From assembly GCF_001274785.1 (NCBI RefSeq), contig NZ_LHPI01000006.1, positions 62,001 to 126,000 of the forward strand: DNA of 64,000 nucleotides. Direction: 5' to 3'. Within the stretch, counting starts at the first letter, position 1. Every line of letters starts with the position of its first letter. A program made the position numbers and the translations under genes. This stretch comes from Vibrio hepatarius (GTDB taxonomy: Bacteria; Pseudomonadota; Gammaproteobacteria; Enterobacterales; Vibrionaceae). Positions 1 through 9,852 of the stretch are shown one piece after another. Below the pieces are notes generated by a model, which saw only the letters and a list, made by a program, of their open reading frames with translations, was not told the origin of the DNA and did no database searches.

Positions 1-2282
1 GTGCCGATGATCAAGTAAATCGAATCGTAGCGTTGTTCAGTACGACCATAACCAAACATGATTGGGCCAATCGGAGAATCAATTCCGGCAAACACTGAAC
101 CCGCGGCGTATAACGGCGCTTCGTTCAAAGTAATATCCGGATCAGACCAGACACCACCGTACTCAATCGAGCCGCCTAAATAGAATGGTGACGTAAACAA
201 GCCAAAGTCGTTATCGAACCATTTATAGCGATAGATTAAGCTACCAAAGACTTTGTTGCTGCCGATTAGGCTGTTTCTTGGAATGCCGGACAGATGAAGA
301 AATCCACCAATCGAGCGAGGATCAATAGGCACCGAAGACTCTTCGTTCTCCACCATGCCCACATCCATATTTGCGACCAAAGTATGGCGAGAAAAGCTGC
401 GCGCCGCTTTCAACTTTGCGCCTAACTCATAAGATATGTCGTCGCTGTCCTCGTCCTCGATATCCCCCGAACTGCTGCTTCGGTCACGCGACATAAGATA
501 GTTGAGATTAAAATAGACGCCCTTGGTCGGCAGCATAAAGTTATCCAAGGTATCGATGCGGTAATTGATAAAAGCACCGAGTCTGTCGTAATTAACATCC
601 CCCAAAGTTGGTAACGTAGAAAACGCACCTCGACCATCGGTGTACCGGATCCCGACTTTTAACTCTTCCCACAGGGTTCGCTGGTAACCAAACGCTAACT
701 CAGTTTCCCATTCGGTATAGGATACGGGTAAGAAATCTTTCGACGCACTGAGACTGGTGCCATCAAACCCTGACACAGGGGCGTTACGGCTATTGTCGCC
801 ATAGGAGAGTCCTAACGTCATGAAGGTTTTCTGCCCTGAAAAGAACGGACTGTATAGCTCACCTTCAATCAGCTTATCGGTGCCCATTTCCAGATTGGTA
901 CGAAATTCAGCACCGTGGCTGTTCAGGTCGGTAAAGTTGGTCGAAATACCAATAGAATATTGGCTATCGGTATCGAAATCGTCTTCTAGGAAGAATCGAA
1001 AGTTAACGTAGTTCGGCCCCCAAGACTTCTCGTTGACGTCCACAATCAGCGTATCTTGCCCATCAACTTCTGCATAGCGGTAAGTAATCAACTCAAAACG
1101 GTCCAATGCGTATAAGTCTAGGACGCTTTTTTCCGCTTCCGCTGCGGTGTAGATATTGCCAGCTTCTAGGTTAAGACGGTTTTCCAACAAGGTATCGGTA
1201 TAGTGGGTATTGTTGTTGATGATGACTTTGTCGACTTCAATCTCATCCCCGTAACGTAACTTACGACGCGCATCTTCCTTCGCATCGATATAGTGCTGGT
1301 ACTCAGCACTCGACAAGCTGTAGCGTTGCAAAAGCGCTCGGTTCTGCATCGCGATTTGATAACCTTTGTCAAAGGCTTCCGGCATACGATTAAACTCGGT
1401 CGTCTCCATATCCGCGACGTTTGGGCGCAGGAATACATCTTGATCGGTTAAGTGCTCGGCTTGGCGCGACGTACTGCTACGGACAAGATAATTAGAGAGC
1501 TGGTCCGCGACGGTAAACAAGGTGGTAAAGTCTTCCTCACCTTTGTACGCGGTACTGATATCCACGGCGATCACTACGTCTGCACCCAGTTCACGCGCAA
1601 CATCGACGGGCATATTATTCGTCACACCGCCATCCACCAGCATACGCCCGTTGAGGCGATACGGTGGCAGTGCGCCTGGCACTGACATACTCGCCATCAT
1701 CGCATCGACGAGATAACCGTCGCCAATTACCACAGGTTCTAACTCAACAATGTCGGTCGCGACAGAGCGATAAGGGATAGCGAGTTCATCAAATGAAGCG
1801 AAAGGTGGCAAGTTACCCGTCGTTTCACGCAGGATACGCAGCATGCCTTGGCCTTGTACAATGCCTTTGGAACCACGTACCTCGCCCCAGCGCAGACCTA
1901 AATCGGTAGTCAATTGATAACGGTCTTCGTATTCTTTGTCTCGAACACGACGGTCACCGCGGTTCACCCTGTCGCGATAACCGCTGTTCCAATCTACGGT
2001 ATCGACAAAGCTTTCAATTTCATCCGCGCTCAGGCCAGTCGCGTACATCCCTCCGACGTACGCGCCCATACTTGTGCCAGTGATGTAGTCGACTGGGACT
2101 CGCAATTCTTCAAGCGCCTTTAGCACGCCGATGTGCGCTGCACCTTTTGCGCCACCGCCAGCCAATACCACGGCTACTTTTTTACGTGGAGGCTGCTCTG
2201 GTGATTCTTGTTGTTCGCTGGCTGACACTTTGTGGGTGACCAATGCGGTGCACGCCAACATCAACCCAAGCAATTTATACAT
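1..2282 (-). CDS. Patatin-like phospholipase with outer-membrane barrel (partial, 3' end cut)
   Basis: Frame runs from the ATG at 2282 off the left edge: 760 complete codons, ending in ...YLIIG plus two bases of a Thr codon. Such proteins usually end one or two residues after this motif, so almost nothing is missing. The N-terminus is a signal peptide (MYKLLGLMLACTALVTHKVSA). The patatin domain follows, with an oxyanion loop GGGAKGAAH, nucleophile motif GTSMG and catalytic-dyad Asp in VDGGV. A POTRA-like stretch (YTDTLLENRLNLEAGNIYT) and a BamA/TamA-like beta-barrel complete it. Same layout as PlpD-type (type Vd) proteins, in which a patatin lipase is joined to its own outer-membrane barrel. 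SD AAGGA lies about 10 nt before the ATG. The upstream region is occupied by an inverted-repeat element from 2307. Substrate unknown. Confidence 0.9.
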   Translation of the reverse strand, partial: MYKLLGLMLACTALVTHKVSASEQQESPEQPPRKKVAVVLAGGGAKGAAHIGVLKALEELRVPVDYITGTSMGAYVGGMYATGLSADEIESFVDTVDWNSGYRDRVNRGDRRVRDKEYEDRYQLTTDLGLRWGEVRGSKGIVQGQGMLRILRETTGNLPPFASFDELAIPYRSVATDIVELEPVVIGDGYLVDAMMASMSVPGALPPYRLNGRMLVDGGVTNNMPVDVARELGADVVIAVDISTAYKGEEDFTTLFTVADQLSNYLVRSSTSRQAEHLTDQDVFLRPNVADMETTEFNRMPEAFDKGYQIAMQNRALLQRYSLSSAEYQHYIDAKEDARRKLRYGDEIEVDKVIINNNTHYTDTLLENRLNLEAGNIYTAAEAEKSVLDLYALDRFELITYRYAEVDGQDTLIVDVNEKSWGPNYVNFRFFLEDDFDTDSQYSIGISTNFTDLNSHGAEFRTNLEMGTDKLIEGELYSPFFSGQKTFMTLGLSYGDNSRNAPVSGFDGTSLSASKDFLPVSYTEWETELAFGYQRTLWEELKVGIRYTDGRGAFSTLPTLGDVNYDRLGAFINYRIDTLDNFMLPTKGVYFNLNYLMSRDRSSSSGDIEDEDSDDISYELGAKLKAARSFSRHTLVANMDVGMVENEESSVPIDPRSIGGFLHLSGIPRNSLIGSNKVFGSLIYRYKWFDNDFGLFTSPFYLGGSIEYGGVWSDPDITLNEAPLYAAGSVFAGIDSPIGPIMFGYGRTEQRYDSIYLIIG

Positions 2283-2306
2283 CCCAGAATTCCTTTCTTA
2301 TTATAT

Positions 2307-2573
2307 TAGGGCGTGTTGACCTTTCGTGGTTAAATTTTGTTCGAGATAAAAGCGTTTTAATCGCGGCGAGAGGTTTGCCGCCTAGTATTCTAAGCAAAAT
2401 ACCTCTCAACAAAGAGTAAAACGCTTTTAGCCGAACCCTTTGGGCAGCGTTTGTGGCTCCTTTCTACTGCGTTATCGGCTTATCAGGTAGAGTAACTACA
2501 TTTCAAAGCCTCTGCCTTGTATAAAGAATCCACAAACTGCTGCAAAATCATCTCGAAAGGTCAACACGCCCTA
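2307..2573. mobile_element. MITE-like element with 20-bp perfect terminal inverted repeats
   Basis: The ends are exact inverted repeats: 2307-2326 and 2554-2573, core GGGCGTGTTGACCTTTCG and its complement. The outermost TA at each end can be read as a TA target duplication, as made by IS630/mariner-type transposases. The 267-bp interior has no ORF of useful size. Nested inside is a second inverted repeat (2347-2359 with 2417-2429, core TAAAAGCGTTTTA) and GAGAGGT/ACCTCTC arms, so the transcript could fold into a long hairpin. It fills the gap between the 3' end of mrcB and the start of the patatin gene. No transposase is in the window; movement would need one in trans. The TA/IS630 link is inference. 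Confidence 0.75.
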
Positions 2574-2618
2574 GTGCCGATACACACCTGTTTCACGCGC
2601 TGATTCTTTTGACTCGCT

Positions 2619-4994
2619 TTACCAAGTAAACAGTTTCTTTATCCACTCAACGGGTTGGTTCTCACAGTGCTGCTTAAACTCCCCATTGATATCCCAAACT
2701 GGCAACTTAAATGAGCTATGACAACTCAAGGCTAATTCACCTTGGCTTGATTGCTTAAAGCCCACCGTACTGATCCCTTTTGGCCAAGGTAGGGTTAGTT
2801 TTTCTGGGATTCGATGCTTGAGATAATCGGCATAGACTCTCAGGGCACCACTCGCGCCAGTCAACTTGGTCGACTTATTGTCATCACGACCCAACCAAAT
2901 CGTCGTCACCTCACGGCCGTCCACGCCGACAAACCAGCTATCACGGGTATCATTGCTGGTGCCGGTTTTACCCGCCAGTGCTGCCCAACCAAATTGTTGA
3001 TTGAGGTAACGTCCGGTGCCTTCAAGCACGCCGCGTTTCATCGCGTAAGTCGTGAGCCAAGCCGCTTGTTGATCAACACTTTGATGAACTTTAGGTAACG
3101 ATTGATACAGGACGTTGCCCTCTAGGTCAACGACTGAACGTAACGCTGATAACTCGGCTTTGCGCCCTGAGTTGGTGATGGTTTGATACATCTGCGCAAC
3201 TTGGAACGGTGTTAGGGTAAAAGATCCCAATAACATTGACGGTACTGGTTTGATCTCACTGCGATCCACACCGAGTTTTTCCAAGGTATTCATTACATTT
3301 GGAATACCAAGCTGCACACCCAATTGAACCGTTGGTACGTTGTAAGATTTCGCCAATGCCAGATACAGTGGCACGTCACCACGGTATTTACGGTCGTAGT
3401 TGCGCGGGGACCAAACCGAACCTTGGCTGCCTTTCAAACTAATAGGTTTATCTTGCAGTGTCGTCGCTAGGTTGTATTTTTCTGGCTGCTCCAATGCTGT
3501 CAAGTACACCGCTGGCTTGACTAGCGAACCGATTTGGCGGCTAGCATTCAATGCACGGTTAAATCCATCATAACCCGTACGCTTACCACCAACCATAGCG
3601 CGGATTTCACCCGAGTGTCGGTCTACAGCGATCGCCGCGCCTTCCAACGATTTACCCGCGACTTTACTCAGTTCCGGGATTTTCTTCGCGATGGCATTTT
3701 CCAACTCTTGTTGTGATACCGGATCGAGCGAGGTGAAGACTCTCAGTCCTTTCTCAGCCTGAAACGCTTCGCCCACTTTCTCTTTCAATTCGATCTGCAG
3801 CTGCTGGAAATAGGCTGGCTGCCTACTGGCAATTTGCGGGTTATCTTGAATATCCAGCGGACGACTCGCCGCCATGTCATACTCACTTGCAGTAAGCAAG
3901 TTTTGCTGCATCATCAGACGCAGAACTAAATCACGACGTTCTCTCGCACGTTCAGGGTAACGCACCGGGTTGTAATAAGACGGGCCTTTCACCATTCCGA
4001 CCAGTAACGCAAGTTGGTCGATGCGCAGCTCTTGCACCGGCTGACCAAAATACAAGCGCGACGCCAAACCAAATCCATGAATCGCTTCACCGCGGCTCTG
4101 GCCTAAGTAGACTTCGTTTAAGTAAGCTTCGAGAATACGGTCTTTGCTGTATCGATAATCCAAAATCAGCGCAATGTAGGCTTCACGGAGCTTACGCCAC
4201 AAGGTGCGGTCACTGGATAGGAACAAGTTTTTAGCTAATTGCTGGGTCAAGGTGCTGCCGCCTTGGACAGTGCGTCCGGCCTTGACGTTTGCCACCATGG
4301 CGCGGGCAATCGCAAACGGCGATACGCCATCGTGTTGATAAAAATCGCGGTCTTCGGTGACCAGCAAAGCATCAACCATCACTTCTGGGAATTGGTCGCG
4401 GCGCAAGAACAGACGCTGCTCATCCTGATTCTTCTCTAACATGCCCAACATCTTAGGCTCAATTCGCAAATAGCCTAAGTCACCTTTCTTATCCAACGAC
4501 TGGATACGCTGCAAACCACTTTGGTTAAAGTGCAGCATGATACGACGGTCAGGTTCAGGGCCATCGGTAAACTCAAACGGACGACGGATAAGCTCAATCT
4601 TACTCGACGACGAAGAGTATTCACCAGCGTAGCGCGGCTGACGTACTTTACGGTAGTTCAAAACGTCGAGCTCATTGCGCACTTCCTGAATGGAAATCGA
4701 ATCGCCCGGAGCAAGGTTTAGAATCCTTGCATACACCACGGTTGGTAGCGAGAACAGTTGCCCATCGAAGCGCTGGCGAACGACGCTGTCTAGGTAAATA
4801 CCGACAAACAATAAAATTGCGAAGCCAGCCAATCCGACTTTCCAGCCGATACTCCAAAGCTTCTTCAACCACACACGTTGGTTAGACTTGTTTGGTGAAC
4901 GTTTTGGCGATTTGGTCGTACGTTTACGAGCGGGCTTTTTAGCGGTTGTCGCTTTCTTCGTTTTATTGCCCGTTGTGGTCGTTTTTTTGGTCAT
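2619..4994 (-). CDS. mrcB: Penicillin-binding protein 1B (bifunctional transglycosylase/transpeptidase)
   Basis: 791 aa class A PBP that polymerises and cross-links peptidoglycan in the periplasm. A Lys/Thr/Arg-rich cytoplasmic tail (1-42) precedes one membrane helix (about 46-70). The UB2H region follows, then the GT51 glycosyltransferase with catalytic Glu214 in EDRDFYQHDG and the QGGSTLTQQ motif. The transpeptidase motifs are SLVK (Ser490, Lys493), SYN (550-552) and KTG (676-678), so both active sites are intact. The ATG overlaps the hrpB stop by 4 bp (ATGA), giving translational coupling; hrpB-mrcB order is the same in E. coli. In E. coli the UB2H domain receives the lipoprotein activator LpoB. 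Confidence 0.97.
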   Translation of the reverse strand: MTKKTTTTGNKTKKATTAKKPARKRTTKSPKRSPNKSNQRVWLKKLWSIGWKVGLAGFAILLFVGIYLDSVVRQRFDGQLFSLPTVVYARILNLAPGDSISIQEVRNELDVLNYRKVRQPRYAGEYSSSSSKIELIRRPFEFTDGPEPDRRIMLHFNQSGLQRIQSLDKKGDLGYLRIEPKMLGMLEKNQDEQRLFLRRDQFPEVMVDALLVTEDRDFYQHDGVSPFAIARAMVANVKAGRTVQGGSTLTQQLAKNLFLSSDRTLWRKLREAYIALILDYRYSKDRILEAYLNEVYLGQSRGEAIHGFGLASRLYFGQPVQELRIDQLALLVGMVKGPSYYNPVRYPERARERRDLVLRLMMQQNLLTASEYDMAASRPLDIQDNPQIASRQPAYFQQLQIELKEKVGEAFQAEKGLRVFTSLDPVSQQELENAIAKKIPELSKVAGKSLEGAAIAVDRHSGEIRAMVGGKRTGYDGFNRALNASRQIGSLVKPAVYLTALEQPEKYNLATTLQDKPISLKGSQGSVWSPRNYDRKYRGDVPLYLALAKSYNVPTVQLGVQLGIPNVMNTLEKLGVDRSEIKPVPSMLLGSFTLTPFQVAQMYQTITNSGRKAELSALRSVVDLEGNVLYQSLPKVHQSVDQQAAWLTTYAMKRGVLEGTGRYLNQQFGWAALAGKTGTSNDTRDSWFVGVDGREVTTIWLGRDDNKSTKLTGASGALRVYADYLKHRIPEKLTLPWPKGISTVGFKQSSQGELALSCHSSFKLPVWDINGEFKQHCENQPVEWIKKLFTW

Positions 4995-7483
4995 GAATTC
5001 AACTGTCGCTTAGTCTTGTTAGTAGCCACATGGCTAGCAGGATCGTCTGGCCAAACATGCTTGGGATAGCGGCCTTTCATCTCTTTTTGCACTTCCTTGT
5101 AAGCGCCGCTCCAGAAACTGGCGAGGTCACGAGTCACCTGCAGCGGTCGTTGCGCCGGAGACAATAGCTCCAACACCAATGTTTTTCTTCCTTGTGCAAT
5201 CGTCGGAGAGCTCTGCTCACCAAAGACCTCTTGCATGCGGACAGATAAAATAGGTTCCTGCCCTTGTTGATAACGGATCTTTTTATTTGATCCGGTCGGC
5301 ACCTGATAATGCGTCGGTAACCACTGGTCGATCTCTTGGTTGAGCGGCCAACCAATGTACGCCATCAAAGCTTGGTTAAGCTCGACCTTGCTCAGCCCTT
5401 TCACGGAGTTGATCCCGTTTAAATAAGGCTCAAGCCATAGGGTTAAATTGTCCACCAGCGCGTCGTCATCCAGACTCGGCCAGTCATACTCAGGTAACCA
5501 ATCTTTTGCGCAACGCAGGCGCTCGAGTGTTTCAAGGCTATGCGTTGTCCAATTTAATACCGAAAGCCCTTTGCGGCGAATGAAATTGAGTAAAGCTTCG
5601 GTCATTTTTTCGCTAGACGGTTCAGGCAGCGACTGCCTTGAGACCACCAGACGACCAATGCTCATCTGGCGCTCGGCAACCAATCGGCCTTTCGCTTCAT
5701 CCCAATCCACCACTTCTTGTTCGACAAACAGATTTGGGCAGTGCTGCTGCAAACTGGCGATGTCAAGTTCGGCCGCCTGATAAATCATCGATGAATCTGA
5801 CTTGCTGCGCATCAAGTCGACAGCGACCAGATAATCGCTTGCGGCAAGTTTCTCCTCGGCAGCGATTTCCGCACCGTGGCCGTTAGCCAGTAAAAAACGT
5901 CCTTGCTGATTTCCGCGTCGCTGCGCGATACGGTCAGGAAAGCCCATCGCCAGCAAGACGGGAACTAACCCTTCATCGACGTCACTCAGGGAAAACGATG
6001 CAGCGAGCTTTTTACTCAGTATCTGCGCGCGTTGTTGTACCACTTTCTGTTTGCTGTGCTTTGAGTGGATCGCGCGGTGGACACTATGGGTAAAATCGAC
6101 GATGTGTCGTTCCGGTTCTTCGAGTAGTGCAACAACCAATGCCGCCGTACTCGCGTATACACCACTTTTCGCGCCAGCCAGTATCGCGGCACTGCGCGGT
6201 TCGACGCCCAGCTCAGCGGCGAGCTTACCCGCCGAGGTTAACTGAAGCTGGTTATCCATCAGATTAAGCGCAATCAGCAGTGAACGCGCTTGGTTCAGTG
6301 CGCTGCTTGGCGGGGTATCTAACCATTTAAGCTCGTTGGCATCTTGAGCGCCCCACTGCGCGAGTTCCAACGCCAAGCTTGCCAAATCCGAATGAAGAAT
6401 TTCTGCCTCAGGCACTTCAACTTGTTGTTTGAGTTGGCTTTCACTAAAAAGGCGCAAACAAATACCCGGTTCGATACGTCCTGCTCGCCCTGCTCTTTGT
6501 TCGGCAGAAGATTGTGCGATACGCACCTGCTCTAAACGTGTTACACCACTTTTCAGGTCAAACTTCGCCACTCGCTCCAAGCCAGAATCGACCACCAAAC
6601 GAATTCCTTCGATGGTCAAGGAAGTCTCGGCAATGTTGGTGGCAAGCACCACTTTTCTTTTACCCGCTGGCGCAGGCTGGATGGCCGCTTGTTGTTCGGC
6701 AAAACTCAACTGCCCGTATAAAGGACACACTTGAATGTCGGCAGATAGATGGGTGAGTCGATCTTGAACGCGCTTAATCGCCGCAACGCCAGGTAGAAAG
6801 GCCAGCAAAGAGCCGCTTTCTTTTGTCATTAGGCTTTCGATCTGACGGCTCATGCTTTCTTCAAACCGTTCATTGGTTTTCAACGGCTGATAACGAAACT
6901 CCACCGGAAAACTACGCCCGTTTGATTCAATGTATTGCGCCTCAGGTAGTAACTGACATAGCGCACGCTGGTCTAAAGTGGCAGACATCACCACCAACTT
7001 TAAATCGTCACGTAAGGCATCTTGGATCTCGAGACAAAACGCTAACGCAGTGTCAGCGTGGATGCTACGTTCATGGAATTCATCAAAAATAACCAGCTCT
7101 ACACCTTGTAGCTCAGGGTCAGACTGCAGCATTCTCGTGAGAATTCCTTCGGTCACAATTTCTAGTTTGGTCTTAGCACTGACTTTCGTTTCCCCACGAA
7201 CTCGGTAACCGATTCGCTCACCGACAGGCTCGCCCAACTGCTGCGCTAGATAGCGGGCAATATTGCGCGCGGCCAAGCGCCTTGGTTCAAGCATGATGAT
7301 TTTGCCGCTGACGATACCCTGTTCGACGAGCTTTAGCGGGAAGTGAGTAGATTTACCGGCGCCAGGTGCGGCTTTGAGCACAACCTGGCTAGCGGAGCGG
7401 ACAGCAGAAAGCAGCTCTGGCATCACGCCTTCAATCGGCAATTGTGACAATGTAAAAACCTTGTGGTGTAATGATGCAAACAT
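4991..7483 (-). CDS. hrpB: DEAH-box ATP-dependent RNA helicase HrpB
   Basis: 830 aa. Walker A APGAGKST (about 39-46), DEFH box (134-137) and SAT motif (MSATL, about 167) lie in the first RecA domain. The second RecA domain carries ATNIAETSLTI and QRAGRAGR. An HA2/HrpB C-terminal region follows, as usual for the family. HrpB is a DEAH/DExH helicase whose RNA substrate is poorly defined. First gene of hrpB-mrcB; divergent from sfsA with a 21-bp gap to the sfsA start, so the two promoters must overlap the genes or each other. Confidence 0.96.
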   Translation of the reverse strand: MFASLHHKVFTLSQLPIEGVMPELLSAVRSASQVVLKAAPGAGKSTHFPLKLVEQGIVSGKIIMLEPRRLAARNIARYLAQQLGEPVGERIGYRVRGETKVSAKTKLEIVTEGILTRMLQSDPELQGVELVIFDEFHERSIHADTALAFCLEIQDALRDDLKLVVMSATLDQRALCQLLPEAQYIESNGRSFPVEFRYQPLKTNERFEESMSRQIESLMTKESGSLLAFLPGVAAIKRVQDRLTHLSADIQVCPLYGQLSFAEQQAAIQPAPAGKRKVVLATNIAETSLTIEGIRLVVDSGLERVAKFDLKSGVTRLEQVRIAQSSAEQRAGRAGRIEPGICLRLFSESQLKQQVEVPEAEILHSDLASLALELAQWGAQDANELKWLDTPPSSALNQARSLLIALNLMDNQLQLTSAGKLAAELGVEPRSAAILAGAKSGVYASTAALVVALLEEPERHIVDFTHSVHRAIHSKHSKQKVVQQRAQILSKKLAASFSLSDVDEGLVPVLLAMGFPDRIAQRRGNQQGRFLLANGHGAEIAAEEKLAASDYLVAVDLMRSKSDSSMIYQAAELDIASLQQHCPNLFVEQEVVDWDEAKGRLVAERQMSIGRLVVSRQSLPEPSSEKMTEALLNFIRRKGLSVLNWTTHSLETLERLRCAKDWLPEYDWPSLDDDALVDNLTLWLEPYLNGINSVKGLSKVELNQALMAYIGWPLNQEIDQWLPTHYQVPTGSNKKIRYQQGQEPILSVRMQEVFGEQSSPTIAQGRKTLVLELLSPAQRPLQVTRDLASFWSGAYKEVQKEMKGRYPKHVWPDDPASHVATNKTKRQLNS

Positions 7484-7504
7484 TGTACATAAATCCAGTA
7501 TTAA

Positions 7505-8218
7505 ATGAAGTTTGAACCTAGATTAGAAGCCGCTACGCTTGTTAAACGCTATAAACGCTTTTTGGCTGACATTACTTTGCCTGACGGCAGTGAACGCACC
7601 ATTCATTGCGCAAATACCGGGGCGATGACCGGGTGTGCCGACGCAGGGAATACCGTGTGGTACTCCACCTCAGACAATCCAAAGCGCAAGTATCCAAACA
7701 GTTGGGAACTGAGTGAAACGGCCGCTGGTCATAAAATCTGCATAAATACTGCGCGCGCAAACCAACTTGCGGTCGAAGCGATAGAGTCAGGCGTGATTGA
7801 AGAGTTGCAAGGATATGATCAACTTCAAACAGAAGTTAAATATGGCAGTGAAAATAGCCGGATTGATATCTTGCTCAACTCAAAAAGCCGACCAAACTGT
7901 TATATAGAAGTTAAAAGCGTCACCCTTTTGGATGATCACGTCGAGGGACAGGGATATTTCCCCGACGCTGTGACGACTCGTGGACAAAAGCACCTACGAG
8001 AACTCTCAGAAGTGAGACAAAATGGTGACAGAGCCGTACTTTTATTCACTGTTTTACACTCGGGCATTGAAAAAGTATCTGCCGCGCACCATATAGACGC
8101 GAAATATTCACAATTACTGAAAACGGCACTGGAACAAGGGGTGGAAGTACTCTGCTATAAAGCAGAACTTTCCGACACTGAAATGAGGCTAGTGAAAGCG
8201 ATAGAATTTATCGATTAA
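7505..8218 (+). CDS. sfsA: Sugar fermentation stimulation protein SfsA
   Basis: 237 aa, the normal length for SfsA. The N-terminal OB-like part contains [11 protein letters not shown]. The C-terminal part has the PD-(D/E)XK-like pattern RIDILL...[10 protein letters not shown] and [15 protein letters not shown], typical of the family. In E. coli it was named for stimulating maltose metabolism; the nuclease-like fold suggests nucleic-acid binding, but the biochemical role is unsettled. It precedes dksA, as in E. coli. No SD is obvious in the short gap to hrpB. Confidence 0.95.
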   Translation: MKFEPRLEAATLVKRYKRFLADITLPDGSERTIHCANTGAMTGCADAGNTVWYSTSDNPKRKYPNSWELSETAAGHKICINTARANQLAVEAIESGVIEELQGYDQLQTEVKYGSENSRIDILLNSKSRPNCYIEVKSVTLLDDHVEGQGYFPDAVTTRGQKHLRELSEVRQNGDRAVLLFTVLHSGIEKVSAAHHIDAKYSQLLKTALEQGVEVLCYKAELSDTEMRLVKAIEFID

Positions 8219-8269
8219 CGATAAAAGTGATGTCGTCTTCACATTGACAACAAGTTTACAATTCAGAGT

Positions 8270-8298
8270 TTGCCTCGATTAGTTCTTTTTGCTATAGA
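8270..8298 (+). promoter_or_regulatory. Predicted sigma-70 promoter of dksA
   Basis: TTGCCT at 8270-8275 and TATAGA at 8293-8298 are separated by 17 bp. Initiation would fall near 8305, leaving a leader of about 50 nt before the dksA ATG at 8358. Read from sequence only. Confidence 0.45.
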
Positions 8299-8357
8299 TA
8301 CCCGCCTTAAAATTAACTGCTGAGTGCAGTTGACTAGGTGTTAGTAGGAGATGCTGC

Positions 8358-8804
8358 ATGCCAGAATCAAAGAAAAAAGCGCTAGGCATCCTAGCCATTG
8401 CAGGGGTTGAGCCATATCAGGAAAAACCAGGTGAAGAGTACATGTCACCTGAGCAAATGGCTCATTTTACAAAAATTTTGACAGCTTGGCGTAACCAGCT
8501 CAGGGAAGAAGTCGAACGTACTGTTCACCATATGCAGGACGAAGCAGCAAATTTCCCAGATCCAGTTGACCGTGCTTCGCAGGAAGAAGAATTTAGCCTT
8601 GAACTTCGTAACCGTGACCGTGAGCGTCGCCTAATCAAGAAGATCGAGAAAACCCTAGATAAAATCGAAGACGACGATTTCGGCTTCTGTGAATCTTGTG
8701 GTATCGAAATTGGTATTCGCCGTCTAGAGGCGCGTCCTACTGCTGACCTTTGTATCGACTGTAAAACACTTGCAGAGATCAAAGAGAAACAGATGCAAGG
8801 TTAA
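8358..8804 (+). CDS. dksA: RNA polymerase-binding transcription factor DksA
   Basis: 148 aa. DksA inserts a coiled coil into the RNA polymerase secondary channel and, with ppGpp, lowers rRNA promoter activity and raises amino-acid promoter activity. The coiled-coil tip keeps both acidic residues (Asp68 and Asp71 in DPVDRA). The zinc site is a full four-Cys set: Cys111, Cys114, Cys132, Cys135. SD AGGAG lies about 10 nt before the ATG. It is followed by a strong terminator, then gluQ, the same dksA-gluQ-pcnB-folK order as E. coli. Confidence 0.98.
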   Translation: MPESKKKALGILAIAGVEPYQEKPGEEYMSPEQMAHFTKILTAWRNQLREEVERTVHHMQDEAANFPDPVDRASQEEEFSLELRNRDRERRLIKKIEKTLDKIEDDDFGFCESCGIEIGIRRLEARPTADLCIDCKTLAEIKEKQMQG

Positions 8805-8826
8805 TCACCAGATTGTCTGTATTGAG

Positions 8827-8850
8827 AAAGGGAGCTTTGGCTCCCTTTTT
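8827..8850 (+). terminator. Rho-independent terminator after dksA
   Basis: AAAGGGAGC-TTTG-GCTCCCTTT stem-loop with a T-run, 22 bp after the dksA stop. It separates dksA from gluQ, so read-through or a promoter close to gluQ must serve gluQ-pcnB-folK. Confidence 0.85.
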
Positions 8851-8876
8851 GGTTTAAAGAGAAACACGAAATCGTT

Positions 8877-9767
8877 ATGAGTTACATTGGTCGCTTTGCC
8901 CCATCCCCTTCAGGTCCACTTCATTTTGGTTCTTTAGTCGCCGCACTAGGCAGCTACTTTCAAGCCAAAGCGAACAATGGCAAATGGTTGGTGCGCATCG
9001 AAGACTTAGACCCACCACGGGAAATGCCAGGCGCGTCATCCTTGATTCTCAACACCCTAGATGCGTATCAACTGCATTGGGACGGCGAAGTGGTCTACCA
9101 AAGCCAGCGACACGGCCTGTATCAAGAACAAATTGACGCTTGGTTGGCGTCCGGTCAGGCGTATTACTGCCAATGTACTCGCAAGCAGATTAAAGCTAGC
9201 GGTGGCTTTTATACTGGTACTTGCCGCGATTTAGGCTTGAACAACAGCTCACACTGCGCGATTCGATTGAAGATGACTCACCCGGTATATCACTTTGATG
9301 ACCGCAAACACGGCCAACTCACCATACCAAAAGCTCTGGCAGATGAAGATTTCATTATAAAACGCAGAGATGGGTTATATGCGTACAACCTTGCGGTAGT
9401 ATTGGACGATATCGACCAAGGCATCACCGAGGTCGTACGTGGCGCGGACCTTATTGAACCAACAGGCCGGCAGATAAGCTTGTATAACATGCTTGGGCAA
9501 ACGCCTGTCAGCTATCTGCACTTGCCACTGGCACTCGATAGCAACGGACACAAATTGTCCAAACAGAATCACGCCCCGGCGATCGATAACTCGAATCCAA
9601 AGCCTGCATTACTGGACGCGATGCGCTTCCTTGGTTTTGCAATGAGCACCGATATCGAGCAATCAGATATTTCAGAAATCATCGCTTGGGGAGTAAAAAC
9701 ATGGCAGATAAAGCAACTATCAGACTCGATCGAAATCACACCGCGATTCTCAAACAGCTCTCTGTAA
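8877..9767 (+). CDS. gluQ: Glutamyl-Q tRNA(Asp) synthetase
   Basis: 296 aa, a truncated class I GluRS-like enzyme that lacks an anticodon-binding domain. It attaches glutamate to queuosine at position 34 of tRNA-Asp. The HIGH-like motif is in FAPSPSGPLHFGS and the KMSKS-like motif is KLSKQN. A zinc-ligand Cys cluster sits at YYCQC and GTC (about residues 98-120). Length fits the family (about 290-300 aa). Expected to depend on prior Q modification of tRNA-Asp. Confidence 0.96.
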   Translation: MSYIGRFAPSPSGPLHFGSLVAALGSYFQAKANNGKWLVRIEDLDPPREMPGASSLILNTLDAYQLHWDGEVVYQSQRHGLYQEQIDAWLASGQAYYCQCTRKQIKASGGFYTGTCRDLGLNNSSHCAIRLKMTHPVYHFDDRKHGQLTIPKALADEDFIIKRRDGLYAYNLAVVLDDIDQGITEVVRGADLIEPTGRQISLYNMLGQTPVSYLHLPLALDSNGHKLSKQNHAPAIDNSNPKPALLDAMRFLGFAMSTDIEQSDISEIIAWGVKTWQIKQLSDSIEITPRFSNSSL

Positions 9768-9852
9768 GCTATTATTAGCCGCAAATTCGCCCTAATAGGC
9801 ACAAATTAGCCTGAAGCAAGGTTGGTTTTCACCACATTATTGCCAGAAGCAC

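Noticed and set aside
2300..2305. Perfect TATAAT on the minus strand at the edge of the MITE-like element, as promoter of the patatin gene
   Set aside because: The start site would fall inside the ribosome binding site (2291-2295), and no good -35 box is found 15-18 bp upstream.
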